Origin: Aureimonas psammosilenae
GTDB taxonomy: Bacteria > Pseudomonadota > Alphaproteobacteria > Rhizobiales > Rhizobiaceae
Assembly (NCBI RefSeq): GCF_009176975.1
Contig: NZ_WEZG01000008.1
Span: 1 to 64,000, forward strand
Reading direction: 5' to 3'
DNA: 64,000 bases
Position 1 is the first letter of the stretch. Each line of letters begins with the position of its first letter. Shown here in pieces: positions 1-8,708 of this stretch. Position numbers and translations under genes: made by a program. The notes below the pieces were generated by a model. It searched no databases and was not told where the DNA came from. It saw only the letters and a program-made list of their open reading frames with translations.

Positions 1-41
1 CCAGCAGCGTCGAGGGAACGGACGCGCGCCACCGCGGCTTC

Positions 42-1016
42 TCAGGCGACGACGCGTCGGAGCGAGGCGAAAAGCGCGTCGTAGCGCGCGGCCGCGCCGT
101 CGAGGCGGGTTTCGAGCCCGTCGGCGCTCTTCTTGCCGAAGCCGCGCGCCAGATGGAACTGGAAGGCCTTGGCGTCCTGCGCCAGCGCCCCGGCAAGAGC
201 GGCGGCCTCGCCGAGATCGGCCGCGCCCGTCGCGTCGAGCCAGGCAAGATGACTGCCCAGAAGCTCGAAATTCGCGCCGAGCTGGCGCGTCGTGTGGAAG
301 GCGTAGCGGTGGAACACCGACAAGGGCTGGCGAACCAGCGTTGGCGCTTCTTCCCGCAGCGCCGCCCGGAAGCCATGGACAGGGTTGGCGCGCGGCGCGG
401 CAGCGAGGTGGTGGGAAAGCAAGCCGAGGGCGGTGGCCGGCAGGGCGTCGCTCGCCATGGGCTCGCCCGTCCGCTTCACGAACTCGGCGTAAGGGGGCAG
501 CAAGGAGGCCGCGAAGACCCCCTCGTAGTCCGCGCCGTCGAGACGGAAACGGCCGGCATTGTGGAGGTAATCGAGGCTGCGCGCGACCGGATCGATCGCG
601 AAGATGCCGATCGTCGTCTTGGAATGCTCGCGGCCATAGGTGGTGCCGGCCGTGTCCGGCAGGTGGATCGCATCGACCTCGACCAGAACCACCCGCCCTG
701 CCCTCGTCTGGATCTCCGCGTGGCGCTCCAGGCTCTCATGGATCGCAAGTTCTTCCAGCCGCAGGCCGTAGAGCCGCTCGATATCGGCCATGCCCGGTTT
801 GAAGAAGGTGAACTGGTCGCCTTCGAAATCCTGGCGCAGCGTGAAGCCGAGCATCGCCTCCGGCAGGAAGCCGTGGTGGTTCAGAAGCTCGATCCACAGA
901 TCCACATAGCAGTTCGTTTCGGGCCAGACCCGATCGGCGGCATGAAGGGAATGCGGCTGGAACGCCGGCCAGACGTTCGGGACTGCGGTCGGATGGCGCG
1001 AAGCAAGGCTCGCCAT
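42..1016 (-). CDS. DUF1839 family protein of the aminoacyl carrier-protein cassette
   Basis: The product is about 324 residues if the ATG at 1016 is used, 5 bases after the ligase stop. An in-frame start at 1058 would overlap the ligase by 37 bases, so I prefer 1016. The protein has no signal peptide or membrane segment. It reads as a DUF1839 member: an early segment PETNCYVDLWIELLNHHGF, a central VLVEVDAIHLPDT stretch and a YGREHSKTTIGIF motif. From memory, this family recurs beside class II synthetase-like amino acid:carrier-protein ligases, which fits the order here (carrier, dehydrogenase, ligase, DUF1839). A role in accepting or transferring the carrier-bound amino acid is a guess. The reaction is unknown. 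Confidence 0.8.
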   Translation of the reverse strand: MASLASRHPTAVPNVWPAFQPHSLHAADRVWPETNCYVDLWIELLNHHGFLPEAMLGFTLRQDFEGDQFTFFKPGMADIERLYGLRLEELAIHESLERHAEIQTRAGRVVLVEVDAIHLPDTAGTTYGREHSKTTIGIFAIDPVARSLDYLHNAGRFRLDGADYEGVFAASLLPPYAEFVKRTGEPMASDALPATALGLLSHHLAAAPRANPVHGFRAALREEAPTLVRQPLSVFHRYAFHTTRQLGANFELLGSHLAWLDATGAADLGEAAALAGALAQDAKAFQFHLARGFGKKSADGLETRLDGAAARYDALFASLRRVVA

Positions 1017-1021
1017 GGCGG

Positions 1022-1972
1022 TCAAAGCTCGAGCGGTTCGCGCACCACCCCCGGCCACGCCGCCGGATCGAGGCCGTGGCGGTGCAGCAGGGCGAGCGTG
1101 ATGCGTTCGAGCCCGAAACCGACGCAGGCCGTGTGGGCGACGGAGCCGTCGGCCTGCTCGATGCCCCAGGTCGTGCCGAAATGGTCCTGATGATAGTTGA
1201 AGCTGAGGCAGGCGGTGGGCTTTTCGACGCTGTTGATCGGCACGTTCAGCTCGAATTTCAGCCCCTGGACCCGCTGGTTGTTGGCGAGCATGCGGCCGGC
1301 GCGGCCGAAGAATGGATCGTTGGCGGGATCGACCGCCAGCGGCAGGTCGAAATCGCGCATCATCGCGGTTCCGCGCTCAAGCCATGTCTGGCGGAAGGCG
1401 ATCACCTGTTCGGGCGTGCCCATGCGCACATATTCGCGCATCCGAAACATCTGCATGCGCGTCGGCTCCAGCGAGGGCTCGTGCCGGAAGCAATAGGACT
1501 GGAGATCGAACAGGAGACCATCGGCCGGCAGGCGGCCCCGTTCGGCGGCCACCGGGTAAAGCGGGTAGCAGGCCGCCGGCGTCAGCACGATCTCGGTCGC
1601 GGCCTGGTTGGCGGTCCAGTCCTCGCCGGTTTCCAGGCAACGCAGCAGCGCGGCATGGTCGGCGTCGCAGCCGCAGAAGCTGTGCACGGTGCCGGCCAGA
1701 TGCGGAAAGCTTTTCAGGTAACCGCTGCGGACGAAGGCCGATTGGCTCATGCCGGGGGGAAAGCGGATCGCCTCGGCGCCGTCGTCGCGGCCGATGCGCG
1801 TCACGAGGCGATCCACGCCCTCCACGATGCGCTCGAAGGTGCCGGAGCGCCCGTAAAGGCCGTCGACGCCGGTGCGGATCAGGAGGCCTGCCTCGAACAG
1901 CCGGTCGAGAAGGGGCGTGGCTTGCGTTTCCGCTGTCGCGTTCGCTGCGGTGTGCGCCATGTGGTTCACCAT
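1022..1972 (-). CDS. Amino acid:[carrier protein] ligase, class II seryl-tRNA-synthetase-like
   Basis: A 316-residue stand-alone catalytic core resembling an atypical archaeal-type SerRS but lacking the tRNA-binding N-terminal domain. Such enzymes activate a small amino acid (Gly or Ala in the studied Bradyrhizobium enzymes) with ATP and load it on the phosphopantetheine of a carrier protein instead of tRNA. Class II motif 2 is FRHE (R163, E165) and motif 3 is GFGLER (R290). C135, E180 and C283 sit at the places expected for the zinc ligands (Cys131/Glu176/Cys279 in the Bradyrhizobium protein, from memory). The start at 1972 lies 8 bases after the dehydrogenase stop; an ATG at 1960 is also possible. 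Its partner carrier is encoded at 3141-3395. Confidence 0.9.
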   Translation of the reverse strand: MVNHMAHTAANATAETQATPLLDRLFEAGLLIRTGVDGLYGRSGTFERIVEGVDRLVTRIGRDDGAEAIRFPPGMSQSAFVRSGYLKSFPHLAGTVHSFCGCDADHAALLRCLETGEDWTANQAATEIVLTPAACYPLYPVAAERGRLPADGLLFDLQSYCFRHEPSLEPTRMQMFRMREYVRMGTPEQVIAFRQTWLERGTAMMRDFDLPLAVDPANDPFFGRAGRMLANNQRVQGLKFELNVPINSVEKPTACLSFNYHQDHFGTTWGIEQADGSVAHTACVGFGLERITLALLHRHGLDPAAWPGVVREPLEL

Positions 1973-1980
1973 CCGCGCCG

Positions 1981-3144
1981 TCAGGCGCTCAACAGTTGTC
2001 CGCCGCCCTTCTGGACGAGAAGGAGGTTGGCGGTGTTGGAAAGGATTCGATCGTTGGCGATCATCAGGGGCGCCGACATGACGTCGCGCATCACCCGCCC
2101 AAGGCTGAACGGCGTGCCGTTCTTGTAGCCGGCGAGCCCGACGATCGACAGCGCCTGCTGGACGATGCCGACGGCCATGCTGGAGGCGGTCAGCTTGACG
2201 TTGTTCAGCATCACCGTGAAGCCGATCGACCCCAACTCGTTCGGGTCGCCCTGCGCGATCTCGAAACGGCGAAGACCGGCGACCACCGCGCTTCGCATCG
2301 CCTGCAATTCGTTGGCGACCTCGGCGAGGCGCAGCGCCCCCGGCGGGACTTGTCCGGGTTTGCGGCGCGCTTCCATCTGCACGAAGGCGCGGGCCCGGTC
2401 GACCGCGAAGCTGGCGAGGCCGAACCAGACGCTGCCCCACAACAAATGCGAGGATGCCAGCATCGACTGGGCCGCGATCTCGGCGAAGGGCTTGGGCAGG
2501 ATCTGGACCACCGGCACGTCGCGCGCTTCCAGAAGGAAGCCGTCGCTGCAGGTGCCGCGCATGCCGAGCGTATCCCAGCGGCTCGTGCGCTCCAGGGAAA
2601 GCTGGTCGCGCAGAAGCGCCACGAGCACCTGATCCGAACTCGGGGCATCGCGGTCGCGGCGGGCCGTGGCGAGGATCAGGTCGGCATGGGCGCCGTAGGA
2701 GATGACGCTGGCGTCCTTGGTGAGGCTGAAGCGGTTGCCCGAGACTTCCACCGCGCAAAGGCTGTTGCGCAGGTCCCCGCCGATCCCCGCTTCCGTCGTG
2801 GAGGACGCGATCAGAAGCTGATCGCGCGCCACGCGCTCCATCAGGTCGCAGTGCCATTCGCTTTCAGCGCCATGCGTCACCAGGCTGCAGAGCTTGATGT
2901 GATGCATGGCGAAGATCATCGCGGTGGCCGAACAGGCCTGTCCCAGCGTGCAGCAGAGTTCGGCGATCTCGGCGAGACCCACATCCTCGCCACCGAACCG
3001 GGCGGGCACTTGGATGCCCAGAAGCCGTTCCTGCCGCAGGGCATCGACGGCTTCGACGGGAAATCGCGCGTCGCGATCCACGATATCGGCATTCAGCGCC
3101 GCGATGTCGGCAACGCGCCGGGCGCGCTGCGCAAGCGTATTCAC
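1981..3144 (-). CDS. Acyl-CoA dehydrogenase-like flavoprotein of the carrier-protein cassette
   Basis: A 387-residue acyl-CoA dehydrogenase fold protein: alpha-helical N-terminal part with [20 protein letters not shown], a beta middle with [17 protein letters not shown] and [18 protein letters not shown], and a helical C-terminal domain from about residue 230. It starts inside the carrier-protein stop (4-base ATGA overlap), so the two are translationally coupled. Given the partners, its likely substrate is the aminoacyl or acyl group held on the small carrier protein rather than a CoA ester, for example alpha,beta-desaturation or oxidation. That is inference from context. The sequence diverges from canonical fatty-acid dehydrogenases and I cannot assign the catalytic base by eye. 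Confidence 0.85.
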   Translation of the reverse strand: MNTLAQRARRVADIAALNADIVDRDARFPVEAVDALRQERLLGIQVPARFGGEDVGLAEIAELCCTLGQACSATAMIFAMHHIKLCSLVTHGAESEWHCDLMERVARDQLLIASSTTEAGIGGDLRNSLCAVEVSGNRFSLTKDASVISYGAHADLILATARRDRDAPSSDQVLVALLRDQLSLERTSRWDTLGMRGTCSDGFLLEARDVPVVQILPKPFAEIAAQSMLASSHLLWGSVWFGLASFAVDRARAFVQMEARRKPGQVPPGALRLAEVANELQAMRSAVVAGLRRFEIAQGDPNELGSIGFTVMLNNVKLTASSMAVGIVQQALSIVGLAGYKNGTPFSLGRVMRDVMSAPLMIANDRILSNTANLLLVQKGGGQLLSA

Positions 3145-3395
3145 GCGGCTTCCCCGACGAGCAGCGACTCGACGGTCTCCCGAATATTGTCGATCGACGA
3201 GAAGGACTTGCGATTGAGAAGATGATCCGGAAACTCGATGTCGAAATGTTCTTCGAGCGCCAACATCAGTTGCACGGAGTCGAATGACGTCAGACCTTTG
3301 GCGAACAGATCTTCGTCGGCTCTCAATGTATCCGCAACAGGCTTCAGCGCCTCGATATTGCCGAGTATCTGTCGAATGCTCGATTCATCCACCAT
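3141..3395 (-). CDS. Small acyl/aminoacyl carrier protein
   Basis: An 84-residue carrier protein, first gene of the cassette. The phosphopantetheine attachment serine is S40 in GLTSFDSVQLMLALEEHF, followed by the acidic helix II typical of carrier proteins. It should be modified by a 4'-phosphopantetheinyl transferase encoded elsewhere and aminoacylated by the ligase at 1022-1972. Its stop overlaps the dehydrogenase start by 4 bases. Upstream DNA (3396-3640) is clearly more AT-rich than the rest of the window and probably holds the operon promoter. Confidence 0.92.
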   Translation of the reverse strand: MVDESSIRQILGNIEALKPVADTLRADEDLFAKGLTSFDSVQLMLALEEHFDIEFPDHLLNRKSFSSIDNIRETVESLLVGEAA

Positions 3396-3839
3396 CGGAC
3401 CGGCCCTGTAGATATCAAATCTTCATCTGGAAGCGTCTTCAAGAGACATATAGCACGCGGACATTTGAACATGCAGATAAGCGCTACCGTTATCGCCAAC
3501 TAGTTTACGTTAAGGTTGACGATGTTTACAATATCGGTTGAGTGGTTCCCTAAGGTTATACTTCAAAGGAATGAAAAAACGTCGGGACGTGATCCGTCAG
3601 GAACGCTTGGCGCCGCCGGTTACTCAGCGTGATACGATATTTGCATGATGAGATGACGACGATATCCGGCGAAGGATCTCGGCTCCTTCGCGGTGTTCTG
3701 CCTTCTTTGTGCCAATTGCGGTTTCGCGCTTCTCGTTCTCACCAAAATGGCGGCGTGAGGCGAAGTCCAGGACGAAGCGCGAAGACGCTCACCGGACGCC
3801 GGCCAAGTGGTGCCGAGGGCCGCACCTCGGCGCTTGCCA
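3396..3839. other. 444-base gap with AT-rich section, no gene seen
   Basis: No convincing coding sequence is present. From about 3400 to 3640 the DNA is much more AT-rich than its surroundings, including TTTACGTTAAGGTTGAC-like stretches. This is upstream of the carrier-protein operon and may contain its promoter. The remaining part, up to the kinase stop, is ordinary GC-rich DNA that carries the hairpin at 3812-3831. Confidence 0.6.
3812..3831 (-). terminator. Hairpin after the hybrid histidine kinase gene
   Basis: A perfect 7-bp stem (GCCGAGG / CCTCGGC) with a 6-base loop begins 8 bases beyond the kinase stop codon. No U-tract follows, so it may stabilise the 3' end or assist termination rather than act as a full intrinsic terminator. 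Confidence 0.45.
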
Positions 3840-6800
3840 TCAGGCCTCGAGCATCTCAGCGATCTTGTTTCCCAGTTCCGCCATAACGAACGGCTTCGTG
3901 ACGACCCCCATGCCATGGGGAAGATGGCCGTTTCCGATCGCCGCGTTTTCCGCAAAGCCGGTGACGAACAGGACTTTGAGATCCGGGCGAAGCTCGCGCG
4001 CCGCATCGGCGACTTGACGGCCGTTCATGCCGCCCGGAAGTCCGACGTCGGTGACGAGGAGGTCGATGTCGACGGGTGATTGCAGGACCTTCAAACCCGA
4101 CGGTCCGTCGTCGGCTTCGATCGCCGTATATCCCGCTTCTTCCAGAACCTCGACGATCAGCATCCTGACGGTCGCCTCGTCGTCGATCACGAGAACGGTG
4201 CGCCCGGTGCCGTCGTCGGAGATCGCTTCTTCCGGCGCTTCGTCCTCGCCGATTTCGCCGAGGAACCGCGGCAGGTAGAGACACATGGTCGTGCCCTGCC
4301 CTTCCTCGGTGTAGACGCGCACCTGTCCGCCGGACTGGCGCATGAAGCCATGGATCATCGATAGACCCAGCCCGGTTCCCTGACCGATCGGCTTCGTGGT
4401 GAAGAACGGATCGAAGATGCGGTCGACCACATCCTTCGGAATGCCCGTGCCGCTGTCAGTCACGCAGATCGAGAGATATTGACCGGGCGGAATATCGCGC
4501 GAGCGGGCGCCGCGATCGTCCAGCCATTTGTTCGCCGTCTCGATGGTGAGACGCCCGCCGCCGGGCATCGCGTCGCGGGCGTTGATGGCGAGGTTCAAAA
4601 GCGCGCTTTCGAGCTGGGCCGGATCGACCTTCGCCGACCACAACCCGCCCGCCCCGACGACCTCCACCTTGATCGCCGGCCCGACGGTGCGCCGGATCAG
4701 GTCTTCCATGCCGAACACCAGCCGGTTCACGTCGGTGGGCTTGGGATCGAGCGTCTGGCGGCGCGAAAAGGCCAGCAGCCGCTGCGTCAGGGCGGCGGCG
4801 CGGCGCGCGGAGGTCTGCGCCCCGTTGATGAAACGCTCCAACCCTTCGGTTCGGCCCGATGACAACCGGCGCTCGATGATCTCCAGGCTGCCGCTGATGC
4901 CGGCGAGAAGATTGTTGAAGTCGTGGGCGATGCCGCCGGTAAGTTGCCCGACCGCTTCCATCTTCTGCGCCTGACGGAGCTGTTCTTCCGCATCCGCCAG
5001 ACGCGCCTGATCGCGCAGGCGATCGGACACGTCCACCGCGTATTGGAACGCGCCGACGAACCTGCCGAGGCGGTCGTGCAGGGCGTTGTACCTCAGCTCG
5101 AAGAACGGACGGGCCCGCTCCGGCGTGCCGAATTCCTGGACGATCGTGAACTCCTCGCCAGCCAAGGCCCGCCGCCAAATGCCCAGAACCGCGTCGCGAT
5201 GCTCGGGAACGCGCTCCATCAGGTCGGGCAGGGCATCGCCCGCGCGCGGGCGAACGCCGTAGATGCGCTCGAACTCGTCCGCATAGGCGGCGTTCAGGGC
5301 GAGGAACCGGAATTCCGGCGACATCACGCCGATCAGGGCATCGGTGTTCTCGATCACATCGGCCCAAAGCTTGCGCTCGGCGACCGCTTCCTCGATCCGA
5401 AGCTCCAGCGTGTCGTTCATCTCGCGCAACTTGAGTTCCGCGTTGCGCCGCGCGCTGATATCGTTGAAGAGGATCGCGACGCGCCGGGCCTCAGGCGGGC
5501 CGACGCGCAGCGCATGGACATCGAACCACCGCCCCATCGCCTCGGAGCCGTTCTCGAAGCGGATGGGTTCGCCGGTCCGCGCGACATGGCCGTAACGCTC
5601 GAACCAGACCTCTTCGAGACCGGGCACCAGTTCCAGAGCGGTCCGGCCGGCGGCATCCACCAGACCCGTCTGCCGCTCGAAGGCGGGGTTCGCCTCCACG
5701 AAGCGATAATCGATCGCGCGCTCGCCGTCGAAGATCACTTCCACGATGCAGAAGCCGGCATCGATCGCCTCGAACAGCGTGCGGTAGCGCTCCTCGCTGG
5801 TGCGCAGCGCGTTTTCCGCCTCGCGCCGCTCGTGGATGTCGATCACCGAGCCGATATAGCCGAGAAACTCGCCCTGGCTGCCGAACCGGGGCGATGCGGC
5901 ATCGATCGCCCAGCGATACGAGCCGTCCCGGTAGCGCAGCCGATACTCCAGCCTGAACGGCTCCGCCTTGGCATTGGCGGCCAGGAATACGTCGCCGGAC
6001 CACGCGCGGTCTTCCGGATGGACGGCATCCAGCCAGCCGAAACCTTCGGCGGCGCGCTCGTCCTGGCCGGTGAACTCGTACCATCCGCGGTTGAGATAGG
6101 TGCAGCGCCCTTCCACGTCGGTCACCCACATCATGATGGGGGCATGGTCGGCCATGTTGCGAAACCGCGCCTCGGACTCCCGCAGCGCCGCGTCACGCGC
6201 CCGATTGGCGGTGATGTCGCGGGCCTCGATCACGGTTCCGACGGCCTGGCCATGGTCATCGAGCAAGGGGCTCGCCGTGAAACCGACCGGATAGAAACTG
6301 CCGTCCGGCCGCACGAACATCTCCTCGCCATCCATCTGCGCCCGCTCGGGGAAGGCGCGGTCGATAGGGCATTCGTGCAAGGGGTAGTGCGAACCGTCGG
6401 GGCGGGTGTGATGCACGACGTCGTGGAGCGGGCGCCCTTGCATCTGCCCGAGCGAATAGCCGGTCAACGCTTCGGCAGCGGCGTTCGCGTAGACGCATTG
6501 CTGGTGCTCGTCCATCATGAAGACGGCCATGCGCGTGTTGTCGAGAACGGCATTCAGCCGCCGCTCGCTGTCGCGTTGCGCTTGATCGGCGGCGATCCGG
6601 CCGGCGATCTCGGCCTCCAACCGCGCCGCCCGCTCGTCCCTCAGCGTGATTTCGCGGCGCAGTTCGAGCTGGGTCATCACCTGGCGCGCCAGGAGGCCGA
6701 GCGCGAGCCGTTGTTGTTCGGTGATCCCTTCGGGGCGCGGCTTTGTATCGAGGACGCAGACCGTGCCGATCGGAAACCCGTCGGATGTCTGCAACAAGGC

Positions 6801-7196
6801 ACCGGCATAGAAACGAAGGCTGGGAGAGCCTGTCACGAGCGGGTTCGATGCGAAGCGCTCGTCCTTCGTGGTGTCGGGAACCACGAAGATATCCGGCTGG
6901 AGAATGGCGTGGGCGCAAAGCGAGGCGTCGAGGGGCAACTCGTTCGTGCCGACCCCGACCTCCGCCTTGAACCATTGCCGATCGGCCGCGATCAGGTTGA
7001 CGATCGAGATCGGGGCCCCGAAAAGGTCCGCGGCCAGCCGAACGACATCATCGAATTCCGGCTCGCGCGGCGTATCGAGGATGGCGTAGCGCTGAAGCGC
7101 CGCGACCCGCTCGCCCTCGCTCCACGCCGGCTCTTTCTTGTCGCTCGATGTCGTATCGGTGTTCGTTTGCATCGCTGGCGGTATGAGCTCGTTCAT
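3840..7196 (-). CDS. Hybrid sensor histidine kinase, GAF-PAS(x4)-HisKA-HATPase-REC
   Basis: About 1118 residues from the ATG at 7196. In-frame sequence extends up to 7304, but those 36 residues look non-coding. Domain order: GAF (about 25-185, ALQRYAILDTPREPEFDD), four PAS domains with PAC segments (about 205-325, 330-455, 460-585, 600-720), HisKA with the phosphoacceptor H758 in GGIAHDFNNLL, an HATPase with N box (NLAINARDAMPGGG) and G boxes (GTGIPKDV, GQGTGLGLSM), and a C-terminal receiver with D1050 in VTDVGLPGG. No transmembrane segment is visible, so it is probably cytosolic and senses a small molecule, redox state or light. No cognate DNA-binding regulator lies nearby. The GAF type resembles those in bacterial light and stress sensors, but no chromophore Cys is obvious. 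Confidence 0.92.
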   Translation of the reverse strand: MNELIPPAMQTNTDTTSSDKKEPAWSEGERVAALQRYAILDTPREPEFDDVVRLAADLFGAPISIVNLIAADRQWFKAEVGVGTNELPLDASLCAHAILQPDIFVVPDTTKDERFASNPLVTGSPSLRFYAGALLQTSDGFPIGTVCVLDTKPRPEGITEQQRLALGLLARQVMTQLELRREITLRDERAARLEAEIAGRIAADQAQRDSERRLNAVLDNTRMAVFMMDEHQQCVYANAAAEALTGYSLGQMQGRPLHDVVHHTRPDGSHYPLHECPIDRAFPERAQMDGEEMFVRPDGSFYPVGFTASPLLDDHGQAVGTVIEARDITANRARDAALRESEARFRNMADHAPIMMWVTDVEGRCTYLNRGWYEFTGQDERAAEGFGWLDAVHPEDRAWSGDVFLAANAKAEPFRLEYRLRYRDGSYRWAIDAASPRFGSQGEFLGYIGSVIDIHERREAENALRTSEERYRTLFEAIDAGFCIVEVIFDGERAIDYRFVEANPAFERQTGLVDAAGRTALELVPGLEEVWFERYGHVARTGEPIRFENGSEAMGRWFDVHALRVGPPEARRVAILFNDISARRNAELKLREMNDTLELRIEEAVAERKLWADVIENTDALIGVMSPEFRFLALNAAYADEFERIYGVRPRAGDALPDLMERVPEHRDAVLGIWRRALAGEEFTIVQEFGTPERARPFFELRYNALHDRLGRFVGAFQYAVDVSDRLRDQARLADAEEQLRQAQKMEAVGQLTGGIAHDFNNLLAGISGSLEIIERRLSSGRTEGLERFINGAQTSARRAAALTQRLLAFSRRQTLDPKPTDVNRLVFGMEDLIRRTVGPAIKVEVVGAGGLWSAKVDPAQLESALLNLAINARDAMPGGGRLTIETANKWLDDRGARSRDIPPGQYLSICVTDSGTGIPKDVVDRIFDPFFTTKPIGQGTGLGLSMIHGFMRQSGGQVRVYTEEGQGTTMCLYLPRFLGEIGEDEAPEEAISDDGTGRTVLVIDDEATVRMLIVEVLEEAGYTAIEADDGPSGLKVLQSPVDIDLLVTDVGLPGGMNGRQVADAARELRPDLKVLFVTGFAENAAIGNGHLPHGMGVVTKPFVMAELGNKIAEMLEA

Positions 7197-7417
7197 GAAA
7201 AGTCCGCATCCCCGGCGATATCGCGCCTCAGGGCTTTTTCGTTCGGCCGGCGCATTCGTCAACAGCGACGCAAGCCCTGGCGGTCCGGATCTGCGGCATA
7301 ACACAGTTCGGCACGGCTTGGTGATTCACTGAGCGACAGTTCGAACGAATATCCACCAAGGGCTGACGGGACGCCGGACCGCCGGGGCTTAAGAGGAGGC
7401 CGCCTTTCGGAAAGCCG

Positions 7418-8587
7418 TTACCGAAGGGCGGACAGGATCGCCCAGGCGGCCTTCACCCGTTCGGCGATAGGATAGTTCCGGTTGGCGAGAAGCACGACGC
7501 CGATGCGCTTTTCCGGCAGAAAGGCGGCATAAGCGCCGAAGCCGCCGGTGGAGCCCGTTTTGTTGACGAGCCGGTCGGCTTTGGGCGCTTGCGGCGGGTC
7601 GAGCCTGGTGACGGGCTGGGGTTCGAGCGCCATCTCGGTGGCGTTGCCGGCCAGAAGCGTGTCCTGCGATTGCGGCGCCTCGTAGATCTCCCAGCCGAGG
7701 CCCTGCATCGTCGCACCGAAGCGGTAGTAGCCGGTCTGCGCCGCGTTCACGGCTTTCCGCAAAGGCTCGTCCAGCGAGGCGGGGTCCATGGCGAGTTCCA
7801 CGAAGCGGATCATGTCGCCCGCCGTGGTCTTGATGCCGTAAGCCTGCGCGTCCATGGGACCCGGAGACACGCGCACCGGCTTGCCAGCCCTGGAAGTGCC
7901 GAAGGCGTAACGGCCACGTTCCTTTTCCGGCACGCCGAGGAACGTGTTTTCCAGCCCGAGCTTCGGCAAAAGGGTCTTCGTCATCAGTTCATCGAACGGC
8001 ACCCCCTCCGCCCGCGCTGCCAGATCGCCGAAAAGGCCGATGCTGGCATTGGAATAAAGGCGCCGGGTTTGCGCCGGATAGCTCGGCTTCCAGTTGCGGA
8101 AGAAGTCGAGCGACTGCTTCTCGCCCGAAACGTCGTCCGGGAACTGCAGCGGCAGACCGCCTGCGGTGTAGGTCGCGAGATCCAGAAGGGTGATCGTGTC
8201 GAACGCGGTTCCGCCGAGTTCGCCTCGATGCTTCGACGCCGGGTCAGTGAAGGACAGCTTGCCCCGCGCTTCCACCCAAGCTCCGAGCGTGCCCGTGAAG
8301 GTCTTCGACAGCGAGCCGACTTCGAAGAGGGTGCGCTCGTTCACCGGCTTGCCGTTCTCGATCGACGTCCGGCCGTAAGTGAAGACGCGCGGCTTGCCGT
8401 CTACCGTGACGGCGACCGCCATGCCGGGAATGCGGTTCGCTTTCATGAGGGCGCCGACGGTCTTGTCCACGACCGAGTGGACCGGGTCCGCCGCGCTCGG
8501 CTCGGCCGCCTTCGCGCTGAGGGCCGGGGAAAGCAAAGCCGCGGCGAGGCCGAGCGATGCGGGAAAACGGAGCTTTCGGATCGACAT
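7418..8587 (-). CDS. ampC: Class C beta-lactamase (AmpC-type)
   Basis: A 389-residue periplasmic serine beta-lactamase. The N-terminal signal peptide ends near ALSAKA (about residue 27). Active-site motifs are all present: S92-L-S-K95 with the nucleophilic serine, Y178-S-N180 as the general-base region, and K343-T-G in NKTGSTGGFGAY. Length matches the class C family (about 380). The gene is divergent from a LysR-type regulator of the AmpR kind, the classical arrangement for inducible chromosomal ampC, so expression is probably induced through muropeptide signalling. A DD-peptidase or esterase of the same fold is less likely because the YSN and KTG motifs, the length and the regulator all fit AmpC. 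Confidence 0.9.
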   Translation of the reverse strand: MSIRKLRFPASLGLAAALLSPALSAKAAEPSAADPVHSVVDKTVGALMKANRIPGMAVAVTVDGKPRVFTYGRTSIENGKPVNERTLFEVGSLSKTFTGTLGAWVEARGKLSFTDPASKHRGELGGTAFDTITLLDLATYTAGGLPLQFPDDVSGEKQSLDFFRNWKPSYPAQTRRLYSNASIGLFGDLAARAEGVPFDELMTKTLLPKLGLENTFLGVPEKERGRYAFGTSRAGKPVRVSPGPMDAQAYGIKTTAGDMIRFVELAMDPASLDEPLRKAVNAAQTGYYRFGATMQGLGWEIYEAPQSQDTLLAGNATEMALEPQPVTRLDPPQAPKADRLVNKTGSTGGFGAYAAFLPEKRIGVVLLANRNYPIAERVKAAWAILSALR

Positions 8588-8645
8588 CGGAATCTCTTTG
8601 AGTGATCGGGTCGCGGGAGAGCCCTCCCAAACGTGTCATTGCTCC

Positions 8646-8681
8646 GATGTCTCGATCCTGACAAAGCACGATATCTCGACA
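8646..8681. promoter_or_regulatory. Candidate AmpR operator: direct repeats in ampC-ampR gap
   Basis: Two similar 12-mers, GATGTCTCGATC (8646-8657) and GATATCTCGACA (8670-8681), repeat in the same orientation 24 bases apart inside the 121-base divergent gap. They may be binding sites for the LysR-type regulator. The assignment rests on position and repetition only. Confidence 0.35.
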
Positions 8682-8708
8682 GAGCCATGAGAAAAATTGA
8701 GGGTTCCG

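Noticed and set aside
1022-2857. Reading the ligase as a 611-residue protein starting at 2857
   Set aside because: The N-terminal 290 residues are a shadow of the acyl-CoA dehydrogenase gene; the ligase homology begins at about 1972, right after the dehydrogenase stop.
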